Positions 45,954 through 54,331 of a DNA stretch of 64,000 bases are shown here, in pieces (position 1 is the first letter of the stretch; every line of letters starts with the position of its first letter). Source of the DNA: Amazonocrinis nigriterrae CENA67 (lineage in GTDB: Bacteria > Cyanobacteriota > Cyanobacteriia > Cyanobacteriales > Nostocaceae); contig NZ_JAECZC010000055.1 of assembly GCF_016056305.1 (NCBI RefSeq), positions 186,371 through 250,370 on the forward strand. Reading direction: 5' to 3'. Made by a program: the position numbers and the translations under genes. The notes under the pieces are model-generated. The model ran no database searches, had not been told where the DNA came from, and worked only from the letters and a program-made list of their open reading frames with translations.

Positions 45954-47016
45954 TAAGAATAAATGTTTCACTGAGTGGATGTTCTTGGCTTAAGTTTTCT
46001 CCTTATTATCTATCGTGCGTTGTAATTCGATTTTCAAAGGAAATTAGAACGCACAATTTTTTATGCAAATTATTAACATCATAAATTTTTTATACTAATT
46101 CCTAATTAAAATAGACATAGATAACCGCAATTTTAATCGTTAACTACTCCAGTGCAAGACCTTGACAGGGTGTCCGCCCACAACAAGGGCATGAAAATCT
46201 GCTTTATTTACTCAACTCTCCTAACTCAATGTGAGTTCGACAGATTTAAAAGACCCCTCTCCAAACCTCTCCCCTGAAAGGAGGAGCCACTGCGTTGGGC
46301 GGCTTTGCCGACTTGAAGCATGTGGCGTCAGAGGCTTAAAAAGCTTGATTTTTCGTTTTTTACCAAAGATGTTAAAGCCCCTCTTTGCGTCGGAGAGGGG
46401 TTGGGGAGAGGTTCATCGAACTCACGTTAACTCATACCATTTCCATATGAAGATGCACAGAAAGAACCCTACCGCTTGGGGCATCTCCTTTGTTAAGTGG
46501 AAGTTGGGAGGGGTCAACAATGGGGTGTGGCCCCACCCCCGTTGCGCTCGTGGGAAGAAAGCGTTGAACGGAAGCTCAAACTCCGATCAACGCTCTTGCG
46601 TCTTGAAAAGACGTAGCTCTGTCCCAGGAGGTTGTTGGGGCTGTCTTTTCCCTACACCACACACCCCACACCCTACACCCCACCCCAACGGGGCTTGGTC
46701 AAAATAATATGCAGCTTCATAGAGAATTGGTATCAGCACTTTCAAGACATATATGAGCATCCTGCAACGGAGAAAGTAAAACTTGCTCATTCACAAGTCA
46801 AAAAAAGTCAAAAATATTAAATATTCCAGCTACTAACCAAAGCCAAAATAATATTAAAACTAGACGGAACTCATCTACATATGTCTTTTTCAGCAGCTAA
46901 ATACCATTGACTTTTCACAATTGCCTAAATAAAAATTGCAATAGCAGTTAAGCAAAACGTAGCTTAATCGCTAGCTAAACCAATTGAATTGAAAGCAATT
47001 TTTTTAGGAGAAAATC
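45954..47016. other. Repeat-rich gap before the peptide array
   Basis: About 1060 bases holding a MITE-like element (46231-46425), GC-rich repeats to about 46700 and an AT-rich leader for the first array gene. The two frames seen over 46231-46820 are built from repeats (for example TPHPTPHP) and are not taken as genes. Confidence 0.6.
46231..46425. repeat. MITE-like inverted-repeat element, copy 2
   Basis: Ends gtgagttcga (46231-46240) and tcgaactcac (46416-46425) are perfect inverses. The inside shares cccctct and ggagaggggttggggagagg with copy 1 at 25159-25357. No gene inside. Confidence 0.65.
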
Positions 47017-47268
47017 ATGGCAAATATCACTCTTTCTGAACTACATATTGCTGGTTCAGAATTGTTCCAAGATTCCGAAAGTTTTCTTAATGAACTGAAC
47101 AATGTAGAATCTATTTCTGGCGGTAGCTACGGTACTGGTGTCAGCGATGCTTCAACATTAACCAAGCTAGCTGAAGCATTTGTCGATGTATATGGCATTG
47201 GTCACATTGCCTTTTTAGCTAAGTCATTTAGCAGCAACGGTTACGGTGGTTATACCGGTAAATATTAA
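47017..47268 (+). CDS. Array precursor peptide 1
   Basis: 83 aa. Leader residues 1-36 (ELHIAGSELFQDSESFLNEL, then NNVESISGG) end in GG at 35-36; the core of 47 aa begins SYGTGVSDASTLTKL, contains the hydrophobic stretch AFVDVYGIGHIAFLAKSFS and ends in Gly/Tyr/Ser. No Cys. SD aggag upstream. Founder-like copy with the longest C-terminus (GGYTGKY), shared with copy 2. Confidence 0.85.
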   Translation: MANITLSELHIAGSELFQDSESFLNELNNVESISGGSYGTGVSDASTLTKLAEAFVDVYGIGHIAFLAKSFSSNGYGGYTGKY

Positions 47269-47299
47269 TAGCTGAAGATTTAACTAATCAGCTAGATGG

Positions 47300-47333
47300 C
47301 TCTTTTGGGATTCAAGCAAAAAATCCCAAAGAG
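47300..47333 (+). terminator. Hairpin after array peptide 1
   Basis: Stem 47300-47312 with 47322-47333 (one bulged T), loop about 9 bases, no T-run directly after. It may be a processing or partial-termination site. Near-identical hairpins follow copies 2 and 3. Confidence 0.55.
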
Positions 47334-47408
47334 TCAGATTCACCAGAATACCGACTAATTAACCCCTAGATTTCACTTAATTCAAAGCAAGTTGTTTCGG
47401 AGGAAATC

Positions 47409-47660
47409 ATGGCAAATATTACTCTTACTGAATTAAATATTGCTGGTTCCGAATTGTTCCAAGATTCTGAAAGCTTTCTTAATGAACTGAACAATGTAGA
47501 ATCTATTTCTGGCGGTAGCTACGGTACTGGTGTCAGTGACTTTTCAACATTAACCAAGCTAGCTGAAGCATTTGTCGATGTATATGGCATTGGTCACATT
47601 GCCTTTTTAGCTAAGTCATTTAGCAGCAACGGTTACGGTGGTTATACCGGTAAATACTAA
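47409..47660 (+). CDS. Array precursor peptide 2
   Basis: 83 aa, differing from copy 1 at three positions (T for S in the first leader residues, N for H, F for A in VSDFST). Same GG at 35-36 and same C-terminus GGYTGKY. SD cggagg. The unit including the gap is 392 bases, as for copy 1. Confidence 0.85.
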   Translation: MANITLTELNIAGSELFQDSESFLNELNNVESISGGSYGTGVSDFSTLTKLAEAFVDVYGIGHIAFLAKSFSSNGYGGYTGKY

Positions 47661-47691
47661 TAGCTGAAGATTTAACTAATCAGCTAAATGG

Positions 47692-47725
47692 CTCTTTTGG
47701 GATTCAAGCAAAAAATCCCAAAGAG
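47692..47725 (+). terminator. Hairpin after array peptide 2
   Basis: Same stem as after copy 1 (ctcttttgggatt with aatcccaaagag). Confidence 0.55.
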
Positions 47726-47800
47726 TCAGATTCACTAGAATACCGACTAATTAACCCCTAGATTTCACTTAATTCAAAGCAAGTTGTTTCGGAGGAAATC

Positions 47801-48040
47801 ATGGCAAATATTACTCTTACTGAATTAAATATTGCTGGTTCCGAATTGTTCCAAGATTCTGAAAGCTTTCTTAATGAACTGAACAATGTAGACTCTATTT
47901 CTGGCGGTAGCTACGGTACTGGTGTCAGTGACATTTCAACATTAACCAAGCTAGCTGAAGCATTTGTTGATGTATATGGCATTGGTCACATTGCCTTTTT
48001 AGCTAAGTCATTTAGCAGCAACGGTTACAGTGGATACTAA
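47801..48040 (+). CDS. Array precursor peptide 3
   Basis: 79 aa. Same leader with NNVDSISGG; core VSDISTLTKL and the shared hydrophobic stretch; shorter C-terminus SSNGYSGY. No Cys. SD cggagg. Unit length 379 bases. Confidence 0.85.
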   Translation: MANITLTELNIAGSELFQDSESFLNELNNVDSISGGSYGTGVSDISTLTKLAEAFVDVYGIGHIAFLAKSFSSNGYSGY

Positions 48041-48071
48041 TAGCTGAAGAGTTAACTAATCAGCTAGATGG

Positions 48072-48105
48072 CTCTTTTGGGATTCAAGCAAAAAATCCCA
48101 AAGAG
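48072..48105 (+). terminator. Hairpin after array peptide 3
   Basis: Third copy of the ctcttttgggatt/aatcccaaagag hairpin. After copy 4 only a degenerate version remains (about 48450). Confidence 0.55.
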
Positions 48106-48179
48106 TCAGATTCACCCAAGTACAGGCTAATTATCCCTAGATTCCACTTAATTCAAAGCAAGTTGTTTCGGAGGAAATC

Positions 48180-48419
48180 ATGGCAAATATTACTCTTACT
48201 GAATTAAATATTGCTGGTTCCGAATTGTTCCAAGATTCTGAAAGCTTTCTTAATGAACTGAACAATGTAGACTCTATTTCTGGCGGTAGCTACGGTACTG
48301 GTGTCAGTGACTTTTCAACATTAACCAAGCTAGCTGAAGCATTTGTGAATGTATATGGCATTGGTCATATTGGCTATTTAGCTCATTCATTTAGCAGCAA
48401 CGGTTACAGTGGATACTAA
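48180..48419 (+). CDS. Array precursor peptide 4
   Basis: 79 aa with the leader of copy 3. In the hydrophobic part of the core it differs from all others: VNVYGIGHIGYLAHSFSSNG, with His for Lys and GY for AF. GG 35-36, no Cys, SD cggagg. Confidence 0.85.
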   Translation: MANITLTELNIAGSELFQDSESFLNELNNVDSISGGSYGTGVSDFSTLTKLAEAFVNVYGIGHIGYLAHSFSSNGYSGY

Positions 48420-48580
48420 TACCTGAATATTTAACTACTGATATAGATGGCTTTTTTGGGGTTATAGGTGAAAATTAATTTCTCTAATCAACAGAGTTTT
48501 AAAGATTACTAAGAACTCCAAAAAGCTAGCTAATAAAGCAAATCACAGTTTCATGACAATAAGTGGATTAGGACAAAATC

Positions 48581-48820
48581 ATGGCAAATATCACTCTTAC
48601 TGAATTACATACAACTGGTTCTGAATTATTCCAAGATTCCGAAAGTTTTCTCAACGAACTGAACAATCTAGACTCTATTTCTGGTGGTGACTACAGTACT
48701 GGTGTCAGCGACTTTTCGACAATAATCAAGCTAGCTGAGTCATTTGTCGATGTGTATGCCATTAATAACATTGCCTTTTTAGCTAAGTCATTCAGCCACA
48801 GCAACAGCACAGGCTACTAA
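48581..48820 (+). CDS. Array precursor peptide 5
   Basis: 79 aa, more diverged: leader ELHTTGSELF and NNLDSISGG, core DYSTGVSDFSTIIKLAESFV and VYAINNIAFLAKSFSHSNST. No Cys. Upstream sequence gacaaaatc is a weaker SD than in the other copies, so translation may be lower. Confidence 0.82.
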   Translation: MANITLTELHTTGSELFQDSESFLNELNNLDSISGGDYSTGVSDFSTIIKLAESFVDVYAINNIAFLAKSFSHSNSTGY

Positions 48821-48837
48821 TAGCTGAAGAGTTAACT

Positions 48838-48901
48838 AATGAACTGAGCAATGTAGACTCTATTTCTGGTATAAGCTATAACAGCCTCAGAGACCTTTCA
48901 A
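48838..48901 (+). pseudogene. Decayed array copy
   Basis: Between copies 5 and 6 the DNA reads like the middle of a precursor gene (NELSNVDSISG, then SYNSLRDLS) but without start, GG motif or continuing frame. It joins directly to the 3' flank sequence gttaactaat shared by the copies, as expected from unequal recombination between tandem units. Confidence 0.65.
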
Positions 48902-48954
48902 TTTAATTGCAAATCTTTTCACTGAAAAGAGAACCTGACTTATAGGAGGAAATC

Positions 48955-49185
48955 ATGGCAAATATTACTCTTTCTGAACTACATATTGCTGGTTCTGAAT
49001 TCTTTCAAGATTCTGAAAGCTTTCTCAATGAACTAAGCGATGTAGATTATATTTATGGTGGTACTGATAGCTACAGCAATAGTATCAGTGATATTTCTAC
49101 ACTTGTGAAGTTAGCTGAGGCGTTTGTTGATGTATATGCTATTGGTCACATTGCTTGGATAGCTAAATCATTCAGTAAAGCTTAA
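48955..49185 (+). CDS. Array precursor peptide 6
   Basis: 76 aa. Leader with SEFFQDSESFLNELSDVDYI then YGG (35-36). Core starts TDSYSNSISDISTLVKLAEA and ends HIAWIAKSFSKA, without the Gly/Tyr tail of copies 1-4. No Cys. SD aggagg. The following 430 bases are unique. Confidence 0.82.
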   Translation: MANITLSELHIAGSEFFQDSESFLNELSDVDYIYGGTDSYSNSISDISTLVKLAEAFVDVYAIGHIAWIAKSFSKA

Positions 49186-49614
49186 TTAGCGTAGTTTGAT
49201 AGTTAACTATCGAGCTAGATAGCTGTCCTGGGATTGAAGATAAAAAGGAATTCATGTTATTAACATGGTTTTTCTGCATTATTAACAATCCCAGTAAGCC
49301 AAATTAAGCAGTGATTTACTTGATTAACCATCCGCCCCACTGACTTTAAAGGCAAATTTCTATAGTAGTCAACTTTGTTTTTGAACTGACTCGCATAGGT
49401 AGGTAATAGGTAAATATTAATAGGGAATCAGCCTATTACAGTCGTACTGAGTTATTTCAAAAATAAAATATGGTTGCTATAGTTTATCAACCATAGTTAC
49501 GTCGCCTATATTCTGGTTAATCTATATTCCACTGTTGTTTATGAGACAGTAAATTATCAGTTATTCGACCTTATATCAACTAATGGAACAATGATTATTC
49601 TGGGAATTGATTAA
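49186..49614. other. Gap between array peptides 6 and 7
   Basis: About 430 AT-rich bases with an inverted pair catgttat/ataacatg-like near 49253-49268 and no gene. The gap lacks the repeat-unit sequence found between copies 1-4. Confidence 0.45.
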
Positions 49615-49875
49615 ATGGCAAACATCATAATTTCTGAACTCAACTTAGTTGATTCAGAAACCTACCTGACCGAGATCAATAAGATAGATTCTATGTTGGT
49701 ATATGGTGGTGATAATTATGCATTTTCTCAATTTATTAGCTTTACTTTAAAGCTACTTAAATTTGTAGTAGCTATTTATGCAATTCACAGCATTACCTTG
49801 CTAGCAAAATCATTCAATACTAATGATACTAATGCTTATTTACCTCCATTTACTCCATTTATTTCTAATTATTGA
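49615..49875 (+). CDS. Array precursor peptide 7 (diverged)
   Basis: 86 aa. Shortened leader (SELNLVDSETYLTEINKI), GG at 31-32 after DSMLVY; the core is more hydrophobic (SFTLKLLKFVVAIYAIHSIT) and ends in a Pro/Phe-rich tail LPPFTPFISNY. The shared LLAKSFN segment shows descent from the same family. No Cys. A poor SD suggests low translation or coupling. Confidence 0.78.
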   Translation: MANIIISELNLVDSETYLTEINKIDSMLVYGGDNYAFSQFISFTLKLLKFVVAIYAIHSITLLAKSFNTNDTNAYLPPFTPFISNY

Positions 49876-49999
49876 ACTGTCACAAGGATGAGCGATAAGA
49901 CTTTGTGTGCAATCTATGTATGGGTAACATTACTGTGGTTTTACAGTTTTTTAATTAATCAGTAGCAAATTTTCACTCTCAAAATAAGCATCTGAAACT

Positions 50000-51178
50000 A
50001 TGCCTTTTTTATTAAGTTCTCAAAACGTTATCGACTACTTAATTTCCCTAGGATTGTGTACTTTAGAAGACCAATCATTAGCTAAGATTGAGCTAAAACC
50101 TGCCAAAAACTTTAACTTGTTAATTAGCTTATCAGAGAATCGGCAACTGCTAGTTAAGCAAGAGCGTCTTAATCGAGAAGGAAAAACTGCTGGTGAGTTT
50201 TTACAAGAGTGGAAAATTCACAATTTCTTCCGAAGATTTCCAGAAATTAGTTATATTGAATCGTCTTGTTCGGAAGTGTTGCATTTTGATGCCGAAAATT
50301 CTATCATTGTTTTCAATTATCTCGATAACTATCGAGATTTATCAGATTTCTACACTAAAGATAATTTATTTCCAACTGAGATTGCTAGGGCAGTCGGAGC
50401 TACTTTAGCATCAATCCATCGTGCAAGCATTAACCATCAAGACTATCGTGAATACTTTCAAAATACTCAGGATGCATCTAGCCAGCAAACTCCAAACCTA
50501 AATATGGGAATGGATAGAATAACTCCAGAAATTTTTGGTCAAGTACCTGCCGATGGACTGAAATTTTTTGCTCTCTATCAACGTTACGACAGTTTAGGAC
50601 AGGCGATCGCAGATTTAGGTAGTGCTTTCACTTTCTACTGTCTGACTCATAATGACTTGAAGCTGAACAATGTCCTCATTTCCCTCGATTGGGAACAAGC
50701 AGTTTTGAATGAATCATTGTCTGGTGAGAATATCATTCGATTAATTGATTGGGAGCGTTGTGCTTGGGGAGATCCAGCTAATGATGTAGGAACAGTGCTG
50801 GCTAGTTACTTGCAACTATGGTTGAATAGTACGGTTGTTGGTAAAGAAATGGCGATTGAAGAGTCTCTACGCCTAGCCACAACTCCCCTGCAACTTCTCC
50901 AGCCTTCTACAGCAGCGTTAGTGACTGCTTATTTAACTGAATTTCCAGAAATATTGGAAGCTCGTCCTGATTTCTTGGTAAGAGTCACGCAATTTTGCGG
51001 TTTAGCGTTGATTAGAGCTATTCAAGCAACACTCCAGCATGAAAAAAGATTTGGTAATGCCGGTATCTGTATGCTTCAAGTTGCTAAGAGTTTGTTGTGT
51101 CGTCCGCAAGCATCTATACCAACCATTTTCGGTGTAGAAGCATTAGACTTGTTACCCACTAACTTATCTCGCGTGTAG
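50000..51178 (+). CDS. Phosphotransferase-fold kinase, class V lanthipeptide LanK-like
   Basis: 392 aa of the aminoglycoside-phosphotransferase/kinase fold. Catalytic loop THNDLKLNNVLI (about 216-227, HxDxxxxN) and metal site IRLIDWERCAWGDPANDVGT (about 247-265). In class V lanthipeptide loci a kinase of this type phosphorylates Ser/Thr of the precursor and a HopA1-family protein then removes the phosphate to give dehydro-residues; this pair is adjacent here. The role on the peptides upstream is inferred from this. It is 122 bases from the HopA1-family gene. Confidence 0.8.
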   Translation: MPFLLSSQNVIDYLISLGLCTLEDQSLAKIELKPAKNFNLLISLSENRQLLVKQERLNREGKTAGEFLQEWKIHNFFRRFPEISYIESSCSEVLHFDAENSIIVFNYLDNYRDLSDFYTKDNLFPTEIARAVGATLASIHRASINHQDYREYFQNTQDASSQQTPNLNMGMDRITPEIFGQVPADGLKFFALYQRYDSLGQAIADLGSAFTFYCLTHNDLKLNNVLISLDWEQAVLNESLSGENIIRLIDWERCAWGDPANDVGTVLASYLQLWLNSTVVGKEMAIEESLRLATTPLQLLQPSTAALVTAYLTEFPEILEARPDFLVRVTQFCGLALIRAIQATLQHEKRFGNAGICMLQVAKSLLCRPQASIPTIFGVEALDLLPTNLSRV

Positions 51179-51299
51179 AAGAGAGATGAGGGAGATGAGG
51201 GAGAATATTTTGCTTGCTCTCCTAGGCCTCTTCTCCCCTACTCCCCTGCTCCTCTGCTCCTCTGTCCCCCCTGTCCCTTTTACTCACAGGCCAGTCTTT
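51179..51299. repeat. Low-complexity repeat leader of the HopA1-family gene
   Basis: Copies of gagatgaggga and ctcctctg/ctcccctg. An in-frame ATG at 51186 runs through them, but the encoded residues are repeat-derived and not part of the conserved protein. Confidence 0.6.
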
Positions 51300-52400
51300 A
51301 TGCAACTATTAGATTCGCTACAAACTCAACTTCCAGAGATTCCAGAGTCATTGCAGATATCATTGCACGATATTATTCATAAAGTTGAAATCCAGTCTCA
51401 GTATTGTATTAAGCATCCAGATTATAAAGCAATGGAATTGCCGGAGTTGGCAGTTTCCCGCTTTCTACAAATGCCCTTGGATTTCCAGAATCAGTATCTG
51501 GGTTTGCAACTACGTTCATTTCTCTACGGCATCTACTACAACGGTTCTTTGAAACGTGCCCTCGCACCAGATGCAGAAACAACAAATGCGGAATTAAACC
51601 AAAATCTAGAAAATAATACTCTTTTGGGCGTAGACATAGCTTTTTATGAACGCTTGCACATAAGCAATAAAGGAGAAGGCTACTTTAGCAATGATTGGCT
51701 TGTAGTTAAAGAAGAAACAGATGATATTTTAGTGGTGTATAAGAATGGTTTGAAACTGTATATTCAGCGTAATCTACATCTACAACCAGAACAGCAAGCT
51801 GTTAATGTCGGCAATTCAGTTGCGATTAAAATGCCTAAGAATTTGGTACAAAGTGCATTTTATATGGCAGTTGGTAATGCAGCTTCTCATGGGAATCAGA
51901 ATATTGTACGTGTTTACTTTAACTTATCCCCAGAAGGTGCAGTTGCAGTGATGGAAAGTTTAACTACACAACTAAACTCTATACTTATTCCCTTCTCTTT
52001 TAAAGCACTATACAACCCTTCCGATTATGGGCGTTGTGACTCGGCAGTCCTTTACTTTGACAAACATAACTATGAAGCTGTTCACCCAGTATTAGAGAGG
52101 GTGTATTTGGAGAATCAATCTTATTTTCAACCAGAAGTACCTTTGTTTACCAAGTTGATAGTACCTGGATTAGCGATCGCTGAAGAACCAGACCGAAAAT
52201 TTAGCGATCACGAAAGTTTTGGTACACACCGATGTCAAGTGATTGCTAATGGTTTGTTAGATGCTTGGCAACAAGGAAATAATACACCAGAAGGTAGAAT
52301 ATCTGCCATTTTGGAACATTTTTCTTTGAATCAAATTGAATTACAACGTCCTTATCTCAATGCCAACTCTGAAGATATCTACGCTCCTTTTCAGATATAA
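51300..52400 (+). CDS. HopA1-family protein, LanY-like phosphate lyase candidate
   Basis: 366 aa from the ATG at 51300. The C-terminal half shows the HopA1 effector pattern: AVGNAASHGNQNIVRVYFNL, LTTQLNSILIPFSFKALYN, and YGRCDSAVLYFDKHNYEAV. HopA1-fold proteins act as lyases on phosphorylated Thr/Ser in class V lanthipeptide synthesis (lexapeptide, cacaoidin type). With the kinase upstream it would form the dehydratase of this locus. A separate cyclase (LanX type) was not recognised. Confidence 0.78.
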   Translation: MQLLDSLQTQLPEIPESLQISLHDIIHKVEIQSQYCIKHPDYKAMELPELAVSRFLQMPLDFQNQYLGLQLRSFLYGIYYNGSLKRALAPDAETTNAELNQNLENNTLLGVDIAFYERLHISNKGEGYFSNDWLVVKEETDDILVVYKNGLKLYIQRNLHLQPEQQAVNVGNSVAIKMPKNLVQSAFYMAVGNAASHGNQNIVRVYFNLSPEGAVAVMESLTTQLNSILIPFSFKALYNPSDYGRCDSAVLYFDKHNYEAVHPVLERVYLENQSYFQPEVPLFTKLIVPGLAIAEEPDRKFSDHESFGTHRCQVIANGLLDAWQQGNNTPEGRISAILEHFSLNQIELQRPYLNANSEDIYAPFQI

Positions 52401-52769
52401 AATTCAATATCATTGATCATACTAACTCTCGACTCACAATAGAGTTTTAGTTGAGATCGATAGTAGGGTGCGTTATGGCTTTAGCCTAATGCACCATATT
52501 ATCTAACGGTATTTTAATCATATTTTTTGCTACAAATAATATCAAGTATAACTTTTATACAAGTCAACAATGCTCTGGCTTACCTAAAAAATATTAACGG
52601 AAATTTAGTTCTGATATTATCCGAAAAATATCTCAAACTTTATATAGAAGCTCAAGCATAAAGTACACAAAGAAAGATATGTATTCAGCTATTTGATGCT
52701 GGTTTTTTCTTTCTTTGTGTTGTAGTTTGAATCTAGGCTAGATTTTAGTCAATGGCATTATTACTAAAA
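52401..52769. other. Gap between convergent HopA1-family and PpiC genes
   Basis: About 370 bases with a dispersed tagggtgcgttatgg repeat (52461-52500) and a long inverted repeat (52665-52720). No gene. Confidence 0.5.
52665..52720. terminator. Long-stem inverted repeat between convergent genes
   Basis: Perfect 12-bp arms acacaaagaaag (52665-52676) and ctttctttgtgt (52709-52720) with a 32-base loop that contains tttttt. It is placed to end both transcripts. Confidence 0.55.
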
Positions 52770-53552
52770 TTAAGCTGGTTTGAGCAAATCTTTGGATGAT
52801 TGAGCAGTTGTATTTTCTTGAAGCTTGGCTACAATTTCTAAACCAGCGATTTGTTGTTGTAACCAATTGGTAAAGAAATCTCCTATAATTTGAAGACGCA
52901 ATTGCTCATTTAGTTGTGGTTTAATAATTTCCTCAACTGCTATTATGTGTACTCCTTTTGGTGTAATTATTGGCTTAAGAATCTGTGGAGGAGTAGCGCC
53001 AAAGACTGCGGCAGCAATCTCTGGTCTAAAATCAGTACGATGGCGAATTCCCTGATAGCCGCCAGCGCGGCGGATTTCTGGATTTTGGATGTATTGGCGA
53101 GCGATTTCTTGGAAACTGATTTCACCTTCTTGCAAGGCATAAAAGATTTCTAGAGCCAAGTCTTCATCATCTAAAATTACTTCATAAGTGACTGCTCCAG
53201 AATAGTCAATTTGATGGGCATAAAAAAAAGGTTCTACTTTATCTGCAAATAAATGATTTGCTAATTTTGCAGAAAGTAAATTTGTTTTGACTATTTCTTC
53301 AAAATCATCTAAGGAAAGATGATGTTTTTCTAGCCAAGCCCAAGTATCTTCTGCTTTAACTAGTTTGTTAGCCAAGCGCATATTATCTGCTGCCTGTTGA
53401 AGTTCTTCTGTTTCCGCTTCAATTCCTTCTTTTTCAGTGGTATCAGCAATAATTTTCCTAGTAGCGATCGCTTCTAATATACTAGGAATTTGACATGATA
53501 ACTTGATATGGTAAATAATATCTTCCGTAGAAATATTTAAAATATTTTGCAT
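52770..53552 (-). CDS. PpiC-type peptidyl-prolyl isomerase (foldase)
   Basis: 260 aa: an N-terminal helical chaperone-like region, then a parvulin domain with LQEGEISFQEIARQYIQNP, RRAGGYQGIRHRTDFRPEI and PIITPKGVHIIAVEEI. No signal peptide is obvious, so it may work in the cytoplasm. PpiC genes recur beside C39 exporters in cyanobacteria, where they are thought to help precursor folding or secretion. It sits opposite to the kinase/HopA1 genes and upstream of the exporter genes. Confidence 0.82.
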   Translation of the reverse strand: MQNILNISTEDIIYHIKLSCQIPSILEAIATRKIIADTTEKEGIEAETEELQQAADNMRLANKLVKAEDTWAWLEKHHLSLDDFEEIVKTNLLSAKLANHLFADKVEPFFYAHQIDYSGAVTYEVILDDEDLALEIFYALQEGEISFQEIARQYIQNPEIRRAGGYQGIRHRTDFRPEIAAAVFGATPPQILKPIITPKGVHIIAVEEIIKPQLNEQLRLQIIGDFFTNWLQQQIAGLEIVAKLQENTTAQSSKDLLKPA

Positions 53553-54073
53553 CAGGCATTCCTCCCAGTATAGAACTAATTAAAGATTGTTAATCCAGGC
53601 TTTTTTAGCTAATTTAGTAGCTTATCTATCATATTTACGTGATATAATGTTTCATGTCTCTATCCGATGATACTTTTAATATTTAAAATTTTAATTATCA
53701 CGATAAATATAAAGTTTTAATACTGATTGATTAGTATAATGTCTTCAAATAAGAATATTTGGCACACAATATTAAAGGAAATAGTTATAAATTAATATGT
53801 TCTTGTTGGTTTTAATTCTAAAAATATAATTAAAATTATTTGAGTTGCTTTTTCAAAAAGCAGTAAGCTTATACTCACTTTTTTTCTTAAGATTTTATCC
53901 AGGAACAAGTAAGTTCCTAAATTTAGGTAGACTGCTATAGTTAGGCTAAAATACTGAATTTAATCTCAAAGTTATATTTATGTAAATAATTAGCATAGAA
54001 TGAAAAACGTGCAGACAGACATTGATATCTCATCGCACGTCTTAGGAATACTAAAATATCCAATAGCGAACCA
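53553..54073. other. AT-rich gap upstream of the PpiC gene
   Basis: About 520 bases, very AT-rich, with the PpiC promoter expected near 53570. Scanned for small leader-peptide genes on both strands; none convincing. Confidence 0.45.
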
Positions 54074-54331
54074 TTAAATTATGAAATAGACAGTTAACCT
54101 TGAAAAGTCAAGGGTCAAAAACTTGTTGTCAGAAATATTGAACAGACTACCAGATTTATATGATGTATTATTTACACCATCCTGAATAGTAGTCAACTGA
54201 AGATTGGAAGAATTATTATCCCAAGGCAAAAGACCATTGCCTGATACAGCATCAATTTCTTCTGATTTGAGGTCATGCAAAAATGTCTTTGCATCCACAG
54301 GATGTAAGTCATAAATTACTATTTTAGCCAT
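54074..54331 (-). CDS. Leader peptide precursor with GN in place of GG (type B leader)
   Basis: 85 aa. Leader IVIYDLHPVDAKTFLHDLKS then EEIDAVSGNG resembles that of 45681 (both have IxxxDLH...EIxAV). Residues 31-32 read GN rather than GG, with a G at 33. The core is Asn/Ser/Thr-rich and ends hydrophobic (LTVYFII). No Cys. Transcribed toward the PpiC gene. Whether the exporter can still cut here is the open point. Confidence 0.62.
   Translation of the reverse strand: MAKIVIYDLHPVDAKTFLHDLKSEEIDAVSGNGLLPWDNNSSNLQLTTIQDGVNNTSYKSGSLFNISDNKFLTLDFSRLTVYFII

Noticed and set aside
46231-46820. Coding frames of 158 and 62 codons
   Set aside because: They run through the MITE-like element and GC-rich repeats and give low-complexity residues (TPHPTPHP).
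47017-49185. CRISPR-like repeat array
   Set aside because: The units are 370-400 bases, coding, and differ by point changes; they are paralogous genes, not repeat-spacer units.
45681-53552. A conventional class V lanthipeptide cluster
   Set aside because: All candidate cores lack Cys, so lanthionine rings cannot form; only the dehydration pair fits.
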